The translations under genes were made by a program, and so were the position numbers. A DNA stretch of 64,000 nucleotides from Cohaesibacter marisflavi (GTDB lineage: Bacteria; Pseudomonadota; Alphaproteobacteria; Rhizobiales; Cohaesibacteraceae), in the NCBI RefSeq assembly GCF_900115225.1, contig NZ_FOVR01000003.1, forward strand, positions 126,017 to 190,016, written 5' to 3'. Positions 26,673 to 34,937 of the stretch are shown here, one piece after another. Numbering within the stretch: position 1 is the first letter of the stretch; each line of letters begins with the position of its first letter. A model generated the notes under the pieces. It searched no databases. It saw nothing but the letters and a program-made list of their open reading frames with translations, and was not told the origin of the DNA.

Positions 26673-27020
26673 TCACGCTTCTTTTACCGCCATCTCGTCT
26701 TCCCCAGCGGGCATGGCTTGCGGGCATTCATCCTGCAGAAAGGCCATGAGGTCGGTGAGGCAATCCTGCAAGCCAAAATAGATGATGTTCCGGCCCTGAC
26801 GTTCGGAGCGGATGAGGCCGGCCCGTTGCAGAATCGAGAGATGGGTGGAAAGCGTGTTGTGCGGAACGCCCAGCGCCTTGGCGATTGAGCCAGCGCCCAT
26901 GCCGTCATGCCCTGCCTGGGACAGAAGACGGAAAACTTCCAGCCGCGTTTCCTGCGCCAGTGCGGACAGAATGATTTGCGCGCGCGATTGCGCATTCCAA
27001 ATGTCGGATGCCGTATACAT
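26673..27020 (-). CDS. arsR: ArsR-family metalloregulatory repressor
   Basis: A 115-residue winged-helix repressor. The recognition region is AGSIAKALGVPHNTLSTHLSILQRAGLIRSERQGR (about residues 43-77). The As(III)-binding CxC in the first recognition helix of the E. coli-type ArsR is absent here (sequence KALGVPHNTLSTH). The only cysteines are C87 and C99 in the C-terminal helix, which could form a different arsenite site across the dimer, as known for several proteobacterial ArsR subgroups. First gene of the arsenic operon; a candidate operator lies 34 bases upstream of its start codon. Confidence 0.92.
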   Translation of the reverse strand: MYTASDIWNAQSRAQIILSALAQETRLEVFRLLSQAGHDGMGAGSIAKALGVPHNTLSTHLSILQRAGLIRSERQGRNIIYFGLQDCLTDLMAFLQDECPQAMPAGEDEMAVKEA

Positions 27021-27053
27021 TGCAAACCTGCCTGAAGCCCAAAAATTGAAAAA

Positions 27054-27071
27054 TGATACGATACAATATCA
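27054..27071. promoter_or_regulatory. Candidate ArsR operator
   Basis: TGATA at 27054-27058 and TATCA at 27067-27071 form a 5-bp inverted repeat with an eight-base spacer, just upstream of arsR in an AT-rich promoter region. ArsR proteins usually bind imperfect palindromes at such positions. No other operator-like repeat is visible between arsR and ppdK. Confidence 0.45.
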
Positions 27072-27286
27072 AGGCCCTTGGAAGAGAAGACCGAATATAG
27101 GTCGAAAACTATCGACGGCTAATGACATTGCCATGACAGCAAGCAGGAAAGTTACGGCAACGCACCGCAATTTTGGCCCTTTGAATGCACCGACATGCAG
27201 AAAAATAGAGGTGGACCCCAGTTTCACCTTGATCTGAGCGTTGGGAAAGGTACTAAGGACTCATAACGCAGAAGGAATGGAAGAAA

Positions 27287-29956
27287 ATGGTTCTGGCATC
27301 TCATTGGGTTTACAATTTTGGCGGCAGTGAAGCAGACGGGAATGCGCGGATGCGCAACCTGCTGGGCAGCAAAGGCGCGAACCTGGCTGAAATGACCAAT
27401 ATGGGCCTGCCGGTGCCCCCCGGCTTCACCATCACGACCGAACTCTGCAACAGCTATTTTGCCATGGGGCATGTCTACCCCGCGAACCTGAAGAGCGAAG
27501 TGGATGTTGCCATCGAGCGCATTTGCGCGCTGACGGGCCGTCGCCTTGGCGATCCGGAAAAGCCGCTTTTGCTTTCCATCCGCTCCGGGGCTCGCATTTC
27601 CATTCCCGGCATGATGGAGGCTATCCTCAATCTCGGCCTTAATGACCAAACGGTGGAGGCACTCGCCCGCGAGACCGGTGACGAACGCTTTGCCTATGAC
27701 AATTACCGCCGCTTCATCCAGAAATACAGCGATGTCGTGCTGGGCATAGACCAGATTGCCTTTGAAGAAATCATTGAGGATTACAAGGACGAGCGCGATA
27801 TCCTTTTTGATGCGGACCTCAGCGCAGAAGACTGGAAGGCTATCATCGAGCAGTTCAAGGCCATGGTGCAGGATGAGCTGGATGAGCCCTTCCCGCAGGA
27901 TATCCAGAAGCAGCTCTGGGGGGCGATCAGTTCCGTCTTTTCATCATGGATGAATGCCCGCGCCATCACCTATCGTCATCTTCATGATATCCCGGAAGAC
28001 TGGGGCACATCGGCCAACGTTCAGGCCATGGTGTTCGGCAATCTTGATGATAATTCCGCGGTCGGGGTTGCCTTCACGCGCAGTCAGGATACCGGCGAGA
28101 AGACCCTCGAAGGCAGCTTCTTGCCCCGGGCCCATGGCGAGGATATGGAATCAAGCTCCGCCAAGCCCCTGCCCCTCATCCGCTCGGAAGGGTCTGACGT
28201 CAAGAGCATGGAAGAGCTGATGCCAGATATCTTCAGCAAATTTCTTACCCTCTGCGATCGGCTGGAAACACACTATATGGACATGATGAAGCTCGGCTTC
28301 ACCATCGAGAAGGGCAAATTGTGGATGCTGCAGGCCCGCGCGGCAACCCGCACCCCCAAGGCGGCCCTTCGGGTTGCAGTCGATCTGGCCAAGGAAGGGC
28401 TCATCACGGAATCCGAGGCGGTTGCCCGCGTCGATCCGCGCTCGCTGGACCAGTTGCTGCATCCGACTATTTCCGACAGCGAAAAGCGTGTGGTCTTTGC
28501 CAAGGGCATGGCTGCCTCTCCGGGGGCGGCCTCCGGTCATTTGGTGTTTCGCACGCAGGACGCGGAAGAATTTGTCAGCCATGGACGACAGGTCATTCTG
28601 ATGCGCGTGGAGACCAGTCCGGAAGACGTGCACGGCATGCATGTGGCCCGCGGTATCGTGACCGCACGTGGCGGCATGACGAGCCACGCTGCCGTTGTTG
28701 CGCGCGGTATGGGCATTCCCTGCGTCACCGGCGCTGGCGCAATGCATATCGATTATAAGCAAGAAAGCGTCACCGTGGGCTCCGTCGTGCTCCGCAAGGG
28801 CGATCTCATCACCATTGATGGCAGCTCGGGCGATGTGCTCAATGGCGATGTGCAGATGCAGAATCCGGAGCTAAGCGAAGAATTCGCCACGCTGATGGGA
28901 TGGGTCGACAAGATCCGCCGCCTCAAGGTGCGTTGCAATGCGGACACGCCGCAAGACGCCAAGGCTGCCCGGGAGTTCGGCGCCGAGGGCATCGGCCTTT
29001 GCCGCACCGAGCATATGTTCTTTCAGGATGATCGCATCTTCGATATCCGCGCCATGATCATTGCCACCAGCGAAGAAGATCGCCGCCGCTCGATGGACAA
29101 GCTATTGCCATTGCAGCGGGCCGACTTCGAAGCCCTGTTTGAAACCATGGCCGGGCTACCGGTCACCATCCGCCTGCTTGATCCGCCGCTGCACGAATTC
29201 CTGCCGAACAATCGCCACGACATTGCGGCCATGGCGCATGCGCTCAAGATTGACGAAGACAGCCTGACAAGCCGCATCCATGCCATGCATGAGTTCAACC
29301 CGATGCTCGGCCATCGCGGGTGCCGCCTCGCCATTTCCAAGCCGGAAGTGGTGGAAATGCAGGCCAGGGCCATTTTCGAGGCAGCCGTCTCGGCGGGAGA
29401 AAAGACGGGCGCACCGGTTCAGCCGGAAATCATGGTGCCGCTGGTCTCCATCCGCGAGGAACTGGAATTCGTCAAGGCCCGTATTGATTCGACCGCCAAA
29501 GCGGTGATGAAGGAAATGGGCCACGAGATCGATTATCGCGTCGGCACCATGATCGAGTTGCCACGGGCGGCCCTTCAGGCCCGCAAGATCGCTGAATCGG
29601 CCGAATTCTTCTCCTTCGGCACCAACGATCTGACGCAGACCACTTACGGTATCAGCCGTGATGACGCGGCCCGCTTCATTGCCGACTATATCAAGGCTGG
29701 TGTACTGGAACAGGATCCCTTCATCTCGATTGATATCGAGGGCGTGGGCGAATTGATCGAAATCGCCTCCGAGCGCGGGCGCTTTGCCCGCCCAGATATC
29801 ACGTTGGGCATCTGCGGCGAGCATGGCGGCGACCCGGTTTCCATCGAGTTCTGTGAACGGGTCGGGCTCGACTATGTTTCCTGCTCACCCTATCGCGTGC
29901 CCATTGCCCGCCTCTCTGCCGCGCAGGCCACCCTGCGGCGCCATCAACGGATCTGA
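27287..29956 (+). CDS. ppdK: Pyruvate, phosphate dikinase
   Basis: An 889-residue cytosolic enzyme that interconverts pyruvate, ATP and phosphate with phosphoenolpyruvate, AMP and pyrophosphate, linking glycolysis and gluconeogenesis. Domains in order: the N-terminal nucleotide-binding region (GSKGANLAEMTNMGLPVPPGF; SIRSGARISIPGMMEAILNLG near residue 100), the swivelling phosphohistidine domain with H467 in TARGGMTSHAAVVARGMG, and the C-terminal PEP barrel with GLCRTEHMFF, LPPLHEFLP-like LDPPLHEFLP and catalytic C843 in GICGEHGGDP. The residue before the phosphohistidine is Ser (TSH), as in typical PPDK. ATG 27287 is preceded by AAGGAATGGAAG. No regulator gene adjoins it; a hairpin at 30194 may end its transcript. 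Confidence 0.97.
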   Translation: MVLASHWVYNFGGSEADGNARMRNLLGSKGANLAEMTNMGLPVPPGFTITTELCNSYFAMGHVYPANLKSEVDVAIERICALTGRRLGDPEKPLLLSIRSGARISIPGMMEAILNLGLNDQTVEALARETGDERFAYDNYRRFIQKYSDVVLGIDQIAFEEIIEDYKDERDILFDADLSAEDWKAIIEQFKAMVQDELDEPFPQDIQKQLWGAISSVFSSWMNARAITYRHLHDIPEDWGTSANVQAMVFGNLDDNSAVGVAFTRSQDTGEKTLEGSFLPRAHGEDMESSSAKPLPLIRSEGSDVKSMEELMPDIFSKFLTLCDRLETHYMDMMKLGFTIEKGKLWMLQARAATRTPKAALRVAVDLAKEGLITESEAVARVDPRSLDQLLHPTISDSEKRVVFAKGMAASPGAASGHLVFRTQDAEEFVSHGRQVILMRVETSPEDVHGMHVARGIVTARGGMTSHAAVVARGMGIPCVTGAGAMHIDYKQESVTVGSVVLRKGDLITIDGSSGDVLNGDVQMQNPELSEEFATLMGWVDKIRRLKVRCNADTPQDAKAAREFGAEGIGLCRTEHMFFQDDRIFDIRAMIIATSEEDRRRSMDKLLPLQRADFEALFETMAGLPVTIRLLDPPLHEFLPNNRHDIAAMAHALKIDEDSLTSRIHAMHEFNPMLGHRGCRLAISKPEVVEMQARAIFEAAVSAGEKTGAPVQPEIMVPLVSIREELEFVKARIDSTAKAVMKEMGHEIDYRVGTMIELPRAALQARKIAESAEFFSFGTNDLTQTTYGISRDDAARFIADYIKAGVLEQDPFISIDIEGVGELIEIASERGRFARPDITLGICGEHGGDPVSIEFCERVGLDYVSCSPYRVPIARLSAAQATLRRHQRI

Positions 29957-30193
29957 GATCAGTGGGGGGGGGGAGATCTCTTCCCCCATTCTGACACGCA
30001 CAGCGCTTTTGGCCTTGTCTGCGCGCCGTAAATTATTCGGCCAGATGACAGTGATCCACAGGCATTTCCGCAATTTTTGCGGAAAAATTTTCTATTTCCG
30101 TCACAGCTACTGCTCACACCATAACTGACAATAATTTATTGCTTAAAGCTGAATTCCATCCCTAAAATATCCGGTGTAGCTTGCCCATTTACT

Positions 30194-30235
30194 CCTCTTT
30201 CTGTGGCAAGACGCAAAGCAGAAAGAGGCCTTTTT
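30194..30235 (+). terminator. Hairpin with T-tract immediately before lysE-type gene (terminator or attenuator)
   Basis: A perfect 10-bp stem (CCTCTTTCTG at 30194-30203 with CAGAAAGAGG at 30219-30228), 15-base loop, then CCTTTTT. It lies 238 bases after ppdK and its U-tract ends only about ten bases before the ATG of the next gene. The likely Shine-Dalgarno sequence of that gene (AAGAGG, 30223-30228) is the 3' arm of the stem. It may be a simple ppdK terminator, or a leader that controls the LysE-type gene. Confidence 0.7.
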
Positions 30236-30243
30236 ATAGCCGG

Positions 30244-30882
30244 ATGATCATGATGAGCAGCGTTTATCTTCAGGGGATTGTGATTGGCCTTGCCATAGCG
30301 GCACCCGTTGGCCCGATCGGACTGTTATGCATCCGTCGCACCTTGCGCGAGGGACGTTTGATGGGACTTGCCACCGGCATGGGCGCGGCAACTGCTGACG
30401 GTTTATATGGTATTCTCGCGGCCACCGGGCTTGCCGTGTCGGGCCTGCTGGTCAGTCACGGTGACTGGATGCGGCTGGCCGGTGGACTGCTGATCCTTTA
30501 TCTGGGGGTGACAACCTTTCGGCGCGGTTTTGAGGCCCAGCCTCATGAGCCGGCTGCGGCCCCTTCCGTGCACGCACCACTCAAGGCTTATGCAACGACC
30601 TTTCTGCTCACGCTATCCAACCCGGCGACCATCATCGCTTTCATCGGCATGATCTCGGGTCTTTCCAGGGGAGCCGAGAGTGGCCCCGATGCGGCTTTCT
30701 GGCTGGTCTTCGGAGTTTTCTGCGGTTCGGCGCTCTGGTGGTGCATCCTTGTCGGATTGACGGCGCTGGTGCGCGAAAGGGTGCCGGACCGCTTTATGCA
30801 GGCAGTCGATTTCATTTCAGGGAGCATTCTTTCCCTTTGGGGCGCGCGCCTCATCTGGCAAGCCGCGCGGTTTCTCTTCTAA
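30244..30882 (+). CDS. LysE-family translocator (amino-acid exporter)
   Basis: About 212 residues from ATG 30244 (ATGs at 30250 and 30253 are also possible). Family features: the first helix VIGLAIAAPVGPIGLLCIRRTLREGRLMGLATGMGAATADGLYG, including the conserved G-P-x-G-L segment, and a second half beginning FLLTLSNPATIIAFIGMISGL (LNPxxxxF-like element). Six hydrophobic helices are predicted by eye. The family exports lysine/arginine, threonine, homoserine lactone or similar; substrate unknown. It starts right after a strong hairpin that overlaps the ribosome-binding region, suggesting leader control. Confidence 0.85.
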   Translation: MIMMSSVYLQGIVIGLAIAAPVGPIGLLCIRRTLREGRLMGLATGMGAATADGLYGILAATGLAVSGLLVSHGDWMRLAGGLLILYLGVTTFRRGFEAQPHEPAAAPSVHAPLKAYATTFLLTLSNPATIIAFIGMISGLSRGAESGPDAAFWLVFGVFCGSALWWCILVGLTALVRERVPDRFMQAVDFISGSILSLWGARLIWQAARFLF

Positions 30883-31076
30883 GAAGCACTCTCTTTCTGA
30901 AGCCGCTGTTAGCGCCTCGCTTTGCTGGCTTCTCTTTGTTAGTTTCCCTTTTCTGGCCGTCTCTTTTCTGCTCCTCTGCGCCTCTCCTAGCCTTCCCGCC
31001 TAAGTCTAACGTCTGTCTGGCGGCATTGCGTGCGTATGCTAAGCGATATGGAACGCTAAATCATCAATGGAGCCCC

Positions 31077-32060
31077 ATGCGCAACCTGTTCAGCTCGACG
31101 AACCAGACATCTTCCCTTTCCCTTTCGGACATCCGCAAGGGGGGCAAGCGTGCATTGGCGCGGGCGCTTAGCGCATTGGAAGCCGAAGAAGGCAATGAAG
31201 CCATCGCACAGCTGCTCGATGAGGCAACCCGCAATGCACAGGCCCATGTCGTAGGGCTCACCGGCCCGCCGGGTGTGGGCAAATCCACATTGACCAACAG
31301 CCTCATCCGACATTGGCGAGCAAAAGGCGAGCGCGTGGGCGTTGTTGCTGTAGACCCCTCTTCCCGCTTCTCCCGTGGGGCACTGCTGGGAGACCGGACT
31401 CGTCTGGATACAGACCCGACCGACAAGGATGTATTCGTCCGCTCAATGGCTGCGCGCGACCGGCTGGGCGGCCTTTCTCATGAGACGGTAGCTGCCATCG
31501 TGCTGATGCGAGCGCTGTTTGATCGGGTGCTTGTGGAAACAGTGGGGATTGGGCAATCAGAATCAGACATCGCCTTTGCCACCGATAGCGTGGTGCTCTG
31601 CATCCAGCCCGGTTCGGGCGATAGCCTGCAATTCATGAAAGCGGGGGTCATGGAACTTCCGGACATCATAGTCGTTACCAAAGCAGATGTCGGAGTTCTA
31701 GCAAGACGAGCCAAGGCCGATGTGGACGGAGCCCTTTCTCTCACCATGCGCAAGGACAAGAACTGGTCCGTACCGGTCTTGCTGGTGTCGGCCATGGACG
31801 ATACAGGGTTACAACAACTTATAGAGGCAATCGACGCTCATCGTGGCAGTTTGCTGGAAAGCGATCATTTCATGTCATTTCGCCAAGATCAGGCGACAGT
31901 TTGGCTACTGGATCGCATTAGAAGAAAATTTGGAGAGATAGGCTTGGCCCAGATCAACCCAGCTTCCGAAATCAGGCAGGCTGGAGGTCCTTTCATGGCG
32001 GATCACATCATCACCAAAGAATTGGAGCGCCGCCTGACAGATACAATCAGGACTAAATAA
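31077..32060 (+). CDS. meaB: MeaB/ArgK-family GTPase (methylmalonyl-CoA mutase chaperone)
   Basis: 327 residues. A G3E-type P-loop GTPase that protects and reloads B12-dependent acyl-CoA mutases. Walker A is GLTGPPGVGKSTLTNSL (about residues 58-74); VVAVDPSSRFSRGALLGDRTRL is the family switch region; VETVGIGQSESDIA is the Walker B/switch II segment; and VVTKADVG is the base-specificity motif. The C-terminal region would form the dimer arm. I start it at ATG 31077 with GGAG just upstream; the open frame extends far further upstream over the lysE-type gene without meaning. No methylmalonyl-CoA mutase gene is within the window, so its partner is elsewhere. Confidence 0.92.
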   Translation: MRNLFSSTNQTSSLSLSDIRKGGKRALARALSALEAEEGNEAIAQLLDEATRNAQAHVVGLTGPPGVGKSTLTNSLIRHWRAKGERVGVVAVDPSSRFSRGALLGDRTRLDTDPTDKDVFVRSMAARDRLGGLSHETVAAIVLMRALFDRVLVETVGIGQSESDIAFATDSVVLCIQPGSGDSLQFMKAGVMELPDIIVVTKADVGVLARRAKADVDGALSLTMRKDKNWSVPVLLVSAMDDTGLQQLIEAIDAHRGSLLESDHFMSFRQDQATVWLLDRIRRKFGEIGLAQINPASEIRQAGGPFMADHIITKELERRLTDTIRTK

Positions 32061-32319
32061 AACGCACTAACAACAATTCACCTGAAACGCTTCCATACAT
32101 GGACTATATCGAGAATTATTGATATGAAACAAAACTGACCAATTGTTAATAAACTATTCGCTACGAACACTTGCGTCTGATGATGTAAGATACAAATCAA
32201 ATGAAAAATTTTTCTATTCATAACTTTTTCCTATTGGACATTTGGTAAATTGGATAAATTAAAAAGCGAAAAACATCACTTTTGGGGTGATTTAATATTC
32301 ATTTCCAGTTAGATTTAGA
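32061..32319. other. AT-rich intergenic stretch
   Basis: The 259 bases after meaB are distinctly AT-rich compared with the neighbouring genes and contain a short hairpin ATCAC/GTGAT near 32275-32291. No coding frame is supported. It precedes the candidate small RNA at 32320-32507 and could hold its promoter. Confidence 0.4.
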
Positions 32320-32507
32320 TTGCTTGTATGTGTGCTCAGGAGAGCGTCACCTTATTTGGCTCTAGGTGTAGTGCGGACATTCTGCGGGGACTGTTCTGAC
32401 ATTCGCCTCCTACGTTTTCGGTTCTTTGCTGGTTTGAACCAAACGGAAGGGCAGATATACAGGTATTACTTGCCCGGACCCTTCATTGGGCTCCGGGCAT
32501 TTTTTTA
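32320..32507 (+). ncRNA. Candidate small RNA ending in a strong terminator
   Basis: The segment ends in a clear rho-independent terminator although no supported gene lies in the 400 bases before it. Upstream of the terminator are AGAGC/GCTCT (or alternatively CACCT/AGGTG) pairings and a 10-bp hairpin interrupted by a two-base bulge (CGTTT and GGTTC at 32413-32424 with GAACC and AAACG at 32436-32445). Immediately before that hairpin is CGCCTCCTA (32404-32412), probably unpaired and complementary to Shine-Dalgarno sequences, as in several alphaproteobacterial trans-acting sRNAs. The overlapping 86-codon frame lacks coding character. The 5' end is a guess. Confidence 0.4.
32472..32507 (+). terminator. 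Rho-independent terminator
   Basis: Stem GCCCGGA with TCCGGGC plus an inner CCC/GGG pairing, followed by ATTTTTTTAT. It marks the 3' end of an untranslated transcript candidate. Confidence 0.85.
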
Positions 32508-32898
32508 TGCTCAGCCGAGGGGTATTCTGTCCGCTACCCGTTTGATAGCACGCAGTCTCCACAACCAGAAATGTGCATAGGCGACCAGAACGGTCCTGGG
32601 CTTTTTACGGAGCAAACCGTTGCAATTTGCCCCAGTCCTCCACACATTCCCGTAGTCAAATTGGTCATATTGTCAAATTTGCTTAGAGAAAAATTTTCCT
32701 GCCCAAGCTTCGCCTCAATAACGCTTTACCGGCTATTTACCGTCGAGCGTGTCGTTAACGCTCTCTCAAGGTTAATGGTGCATTATTCTCTCTTGAACCG
32801 GTCAGTTCGCCGGTTGTTCTGCGTGCGCGGTCCCGTTTGCGAGTATCACCGGGATACGCGATAGAGTGTAATAGTTGCGTTGTGTAATTGGTGACAGA
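32508..32898. other. Upstream region of the SleB-type hydrolase gene
   Basis: 391 bases without a supported gene. It must carry the promoter of the wall hydrolase gene; I see no distinct operator. Several short pyrimidine-rich runs are present. Confidence 0.4.
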
Positions 32899-34554
32899 AT
32901 GTCGAAATCCCTACTGGGCCAGAAGAGCCTTGGTCTGACCACCTGTCTGATGATAAGCACCGGTCTGGTCCTTTCTTTCACTCAATCTCTCGACGAGGAC
33001 AGATCTGCAGCCGTTTCACTGGCTGACCTGCGCGAGCAGGGCTGGACCGGAGAGATATTCACCCAGACAACCACTCCGGAGCAGGCTGTGGCGCGCCTGA
33101 AGGCAAGCACACAGCCCACCATTCCCCCGGTTCCTAAGGCGTTGAGTGCTGCGAGGCAGTTTAATAAGGGCACCTACATCCAGATGTCCGAGCCTTCCGG
33201 CAAGGACAAGCTGCTCAAAACGCGTGAAACCTATCAAATAGCCAAATATTCCGATTTGGAGGAAACCTTCAACGTCAACAATGACGGCAAGGGGGATCGC
33301 CGCCGCCGTTGGTCATTCGAACCTTTCAAGGTTTCCCATGGTCGGCGCGACATCGCCATGAACTGGTCCGGCTCGGTTTGGCATATGGCCAGCCCGATGG
33401 CCGAGGAAAGCAACGACGCCCTGCCCAAACTGGTTTTTGCGCCAGCTGACGATTTGCGTCTGGTGATGGCGGATGCCCACCAATTCCTGAAGACGGAGAC
33501 CATCACTACAGGTCCGGCTATCATGGTCGCTCAGAATGGCGTTGCAGATCCGGCCATGCAGGACACCGATCCAATGGTTACAGGCTCGACTGCCATGGCC
33601 TATGCACCGACCGGGGACAGCACCGAAGCGCCGTTTGAAGCCATTCTGACAGAACAGCGCAAGGGGGCTATCAGCGAGGACAATCAAGTCACCGTGCTTG
33701 ATGCCATCGACGATCTCAACTCCGTGGACGAGAACGAAGCAGCTGAAGAAGAAACCACTCAGGCACCTGTGCTTGCTTCCATTGCCCCGATCAATGCCCT
33801 GCCCCGCGTGCGCGTTCCCTTCTCCGGTTCATCGGATGACAGCAGCCAGAATGCCAAGGTCAGCAAGCCGCTTGATATTTCGCCCATTGTTGCAGAAGCC
33901 GAAAAGCGAGAACAGCAGGTGGCCGACTCAAAGGATGAGGAAGACATTCCTCCAACTCTGGCTCTCAGCCGCGAGCGCCACGCCGAGTTGAAGCTCGCCA
34001 GGCTTGCTGATGATGACAAGGAAGAAAAGACCAAGAAGAAATCTCGTTGGGCGAGCTGGTTCAACTTCTCCAGCAAGAAAGCCAAGATTGACGCACGGGG
34101 CGAGCACGCCTGGGTGACGAACAAACTGCCAAAATCGTCCTATACGAAAAAGCAGAAGACCTGCCTTGCCAATGCAATCTATTTCGAAAGTCGCTCCGAG
34201 CCGGAAGATGGTCAGATCGCTGTGGGCCAAGTGGTCTTGAACAGGGTCAAGAACCCGGCCTATCCAAACTCTATCTGTGGTGTGGTCTACCAGAACCAGC
34301 ATAAGCGCAATGCCTGCCAGTTTTCCTTTGCCTGTGATGGCATTCCAGATCGTGTCCGCTCCAAGAAGGCATGGGAACTTGCTCAGAAGCTGGCTGATGA
34401 AGTCGTGAATGAAGAGGTCTGGCTCAAATCCGTTGGTTCTTCCACGCACTATCACGCCACCTATGTGCATCCCAAATGGGCGCGCACCATGAAGAAGCGC
34501 AAGAAAATCGGCTTGCATATCTTCTACAAGACTTATGGTGGCGGCTGGAGCTGA
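32899..34554 (+). CDS. Cell-wall hydrolase with C-terminal SleB (Hydrolase_2) domain
   Basis: 551 residues. A short basic N-terminus and hydrophobic helix (about residues 10-28) serve as signal or anchor. A long, acidic, poorly conserved region follows (about 30-400), ending in a Lys/Asp/Glu-rich stretch around 370-395. The C-terminal 130 residues are the SleB-type domain: CLANAIYFESRSEPEDGQIAVGQVVLNRV, with the catalytic Glu in YFESR, then YPNSICGVVYQNQHKRNACQFSFACDG and STHYHATYVHPKWA. SleB-type enzymes are lytic transglycosylases cutting peptidoglycan. ATG 32899 has GGTGA upstream; a TTG 24 bases earlier is unlikely. Probable role: wall remodelling in the periplasm. Confidence 0.88.
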   Translation: MSKSLLGQKSLGLTTCLMISTGLVLSFTQSLDEDRSAAVSLADLREQGWTGEIFTQTTTPEQAVARLKASTQPTIPPVPKALSAARQFNKGTYIQMSEPSGKDKLLKTRETYQIAKYSDLEETFNVNNDGKGDRRRRWSFEPFKVSHGRRDIAMNWSGSVWHMASPMAEESNDALPKLVFAPADDLRLVMADAHQFLKTETITTGPAIMVAQNGVADPAMQDTDPMVTGSTAMAYAPTGDSTEAPFEAILTEQRKGAISEDNQVTVLDAIDDLNSVDENEAAEEETTQAPVLASIAPINALPRVRVPFSGSSDDSSQNAKVSKPLDISPIVAEAEKREQQVADSKDEEDIPPTLALSRERHAELKLARLADDDKEEKTKKKSRWASWFNFSSKKAKIDARGEHAWVTNKLPKSSYTKKQKTCLANAIYFESRSEPEDGQIAVGQVVLNRVKNPAYPNSICGVVYQNQHKRNACQFSFACDGIPDRVRSKKAWELAQKLADEVVNEEVWLKSVGSSTHYHATYVHPKWARTMKKRKKIGLHIFYKTYGGGWS

Positions 34555-34613
34555 TTACGCGCTTAGAATTGGCCCCACACCAAGTCGCGGGCACATTGCA
34601 TTGCATATTCGGA

Positions 34614-34642
34614 AAAGCGGGTCTTTTGAGGCCCGCTTTTTT
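34614..34642 (+). terminator. Rho-independent terminator
   Basis: AAAGCGGG and CCCGCTTT form an 8-bp stem over a ten-base loop, followed by more T. It closes the SleB-type hydrolase gene. Confidence 0.88.
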
Positions 34643-34937
34643 AGTTGACCTGTGACAAGAAATCGCACTGGTGGCTGCACATGGGCAATTCGGAATTTTT
34701 ATAAAATTTGCATTTTTTTGTGGCGATAGAATAAAGTTGCAATACAACTATAACAAATCAAAGCACAACTATTTGTAGTTTTCACAATGCTAACGAAGAA
34801 ATATATTCCAACAATGACCCAATTCGGGAATACATTATAATATTCCTATTTGTGTCGTAAATTATTTTTTTAGATCCTTCTGACAATATGCAACCCGATC
34901 CACGTCTCTCGAATTTTCACAATAGTTCGGTGTTCCC
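34643..34937. other. AT-rich upstream region of the chemoreceptor gene
   Basis: 295 AT-rich bases holding only the promoter region of the chemoreceptor. I see no convincing sigma-28 or sigma-54 consensus and no second gene. Confidence 0.4.

Noticed and set aside
32320-32580. 86-codon open frame over the terminator at 32472
   Set aside because: It runs straight through a strong terminator hairpin and has no ribosome-binding site; a non-coding RNA explains the region better.
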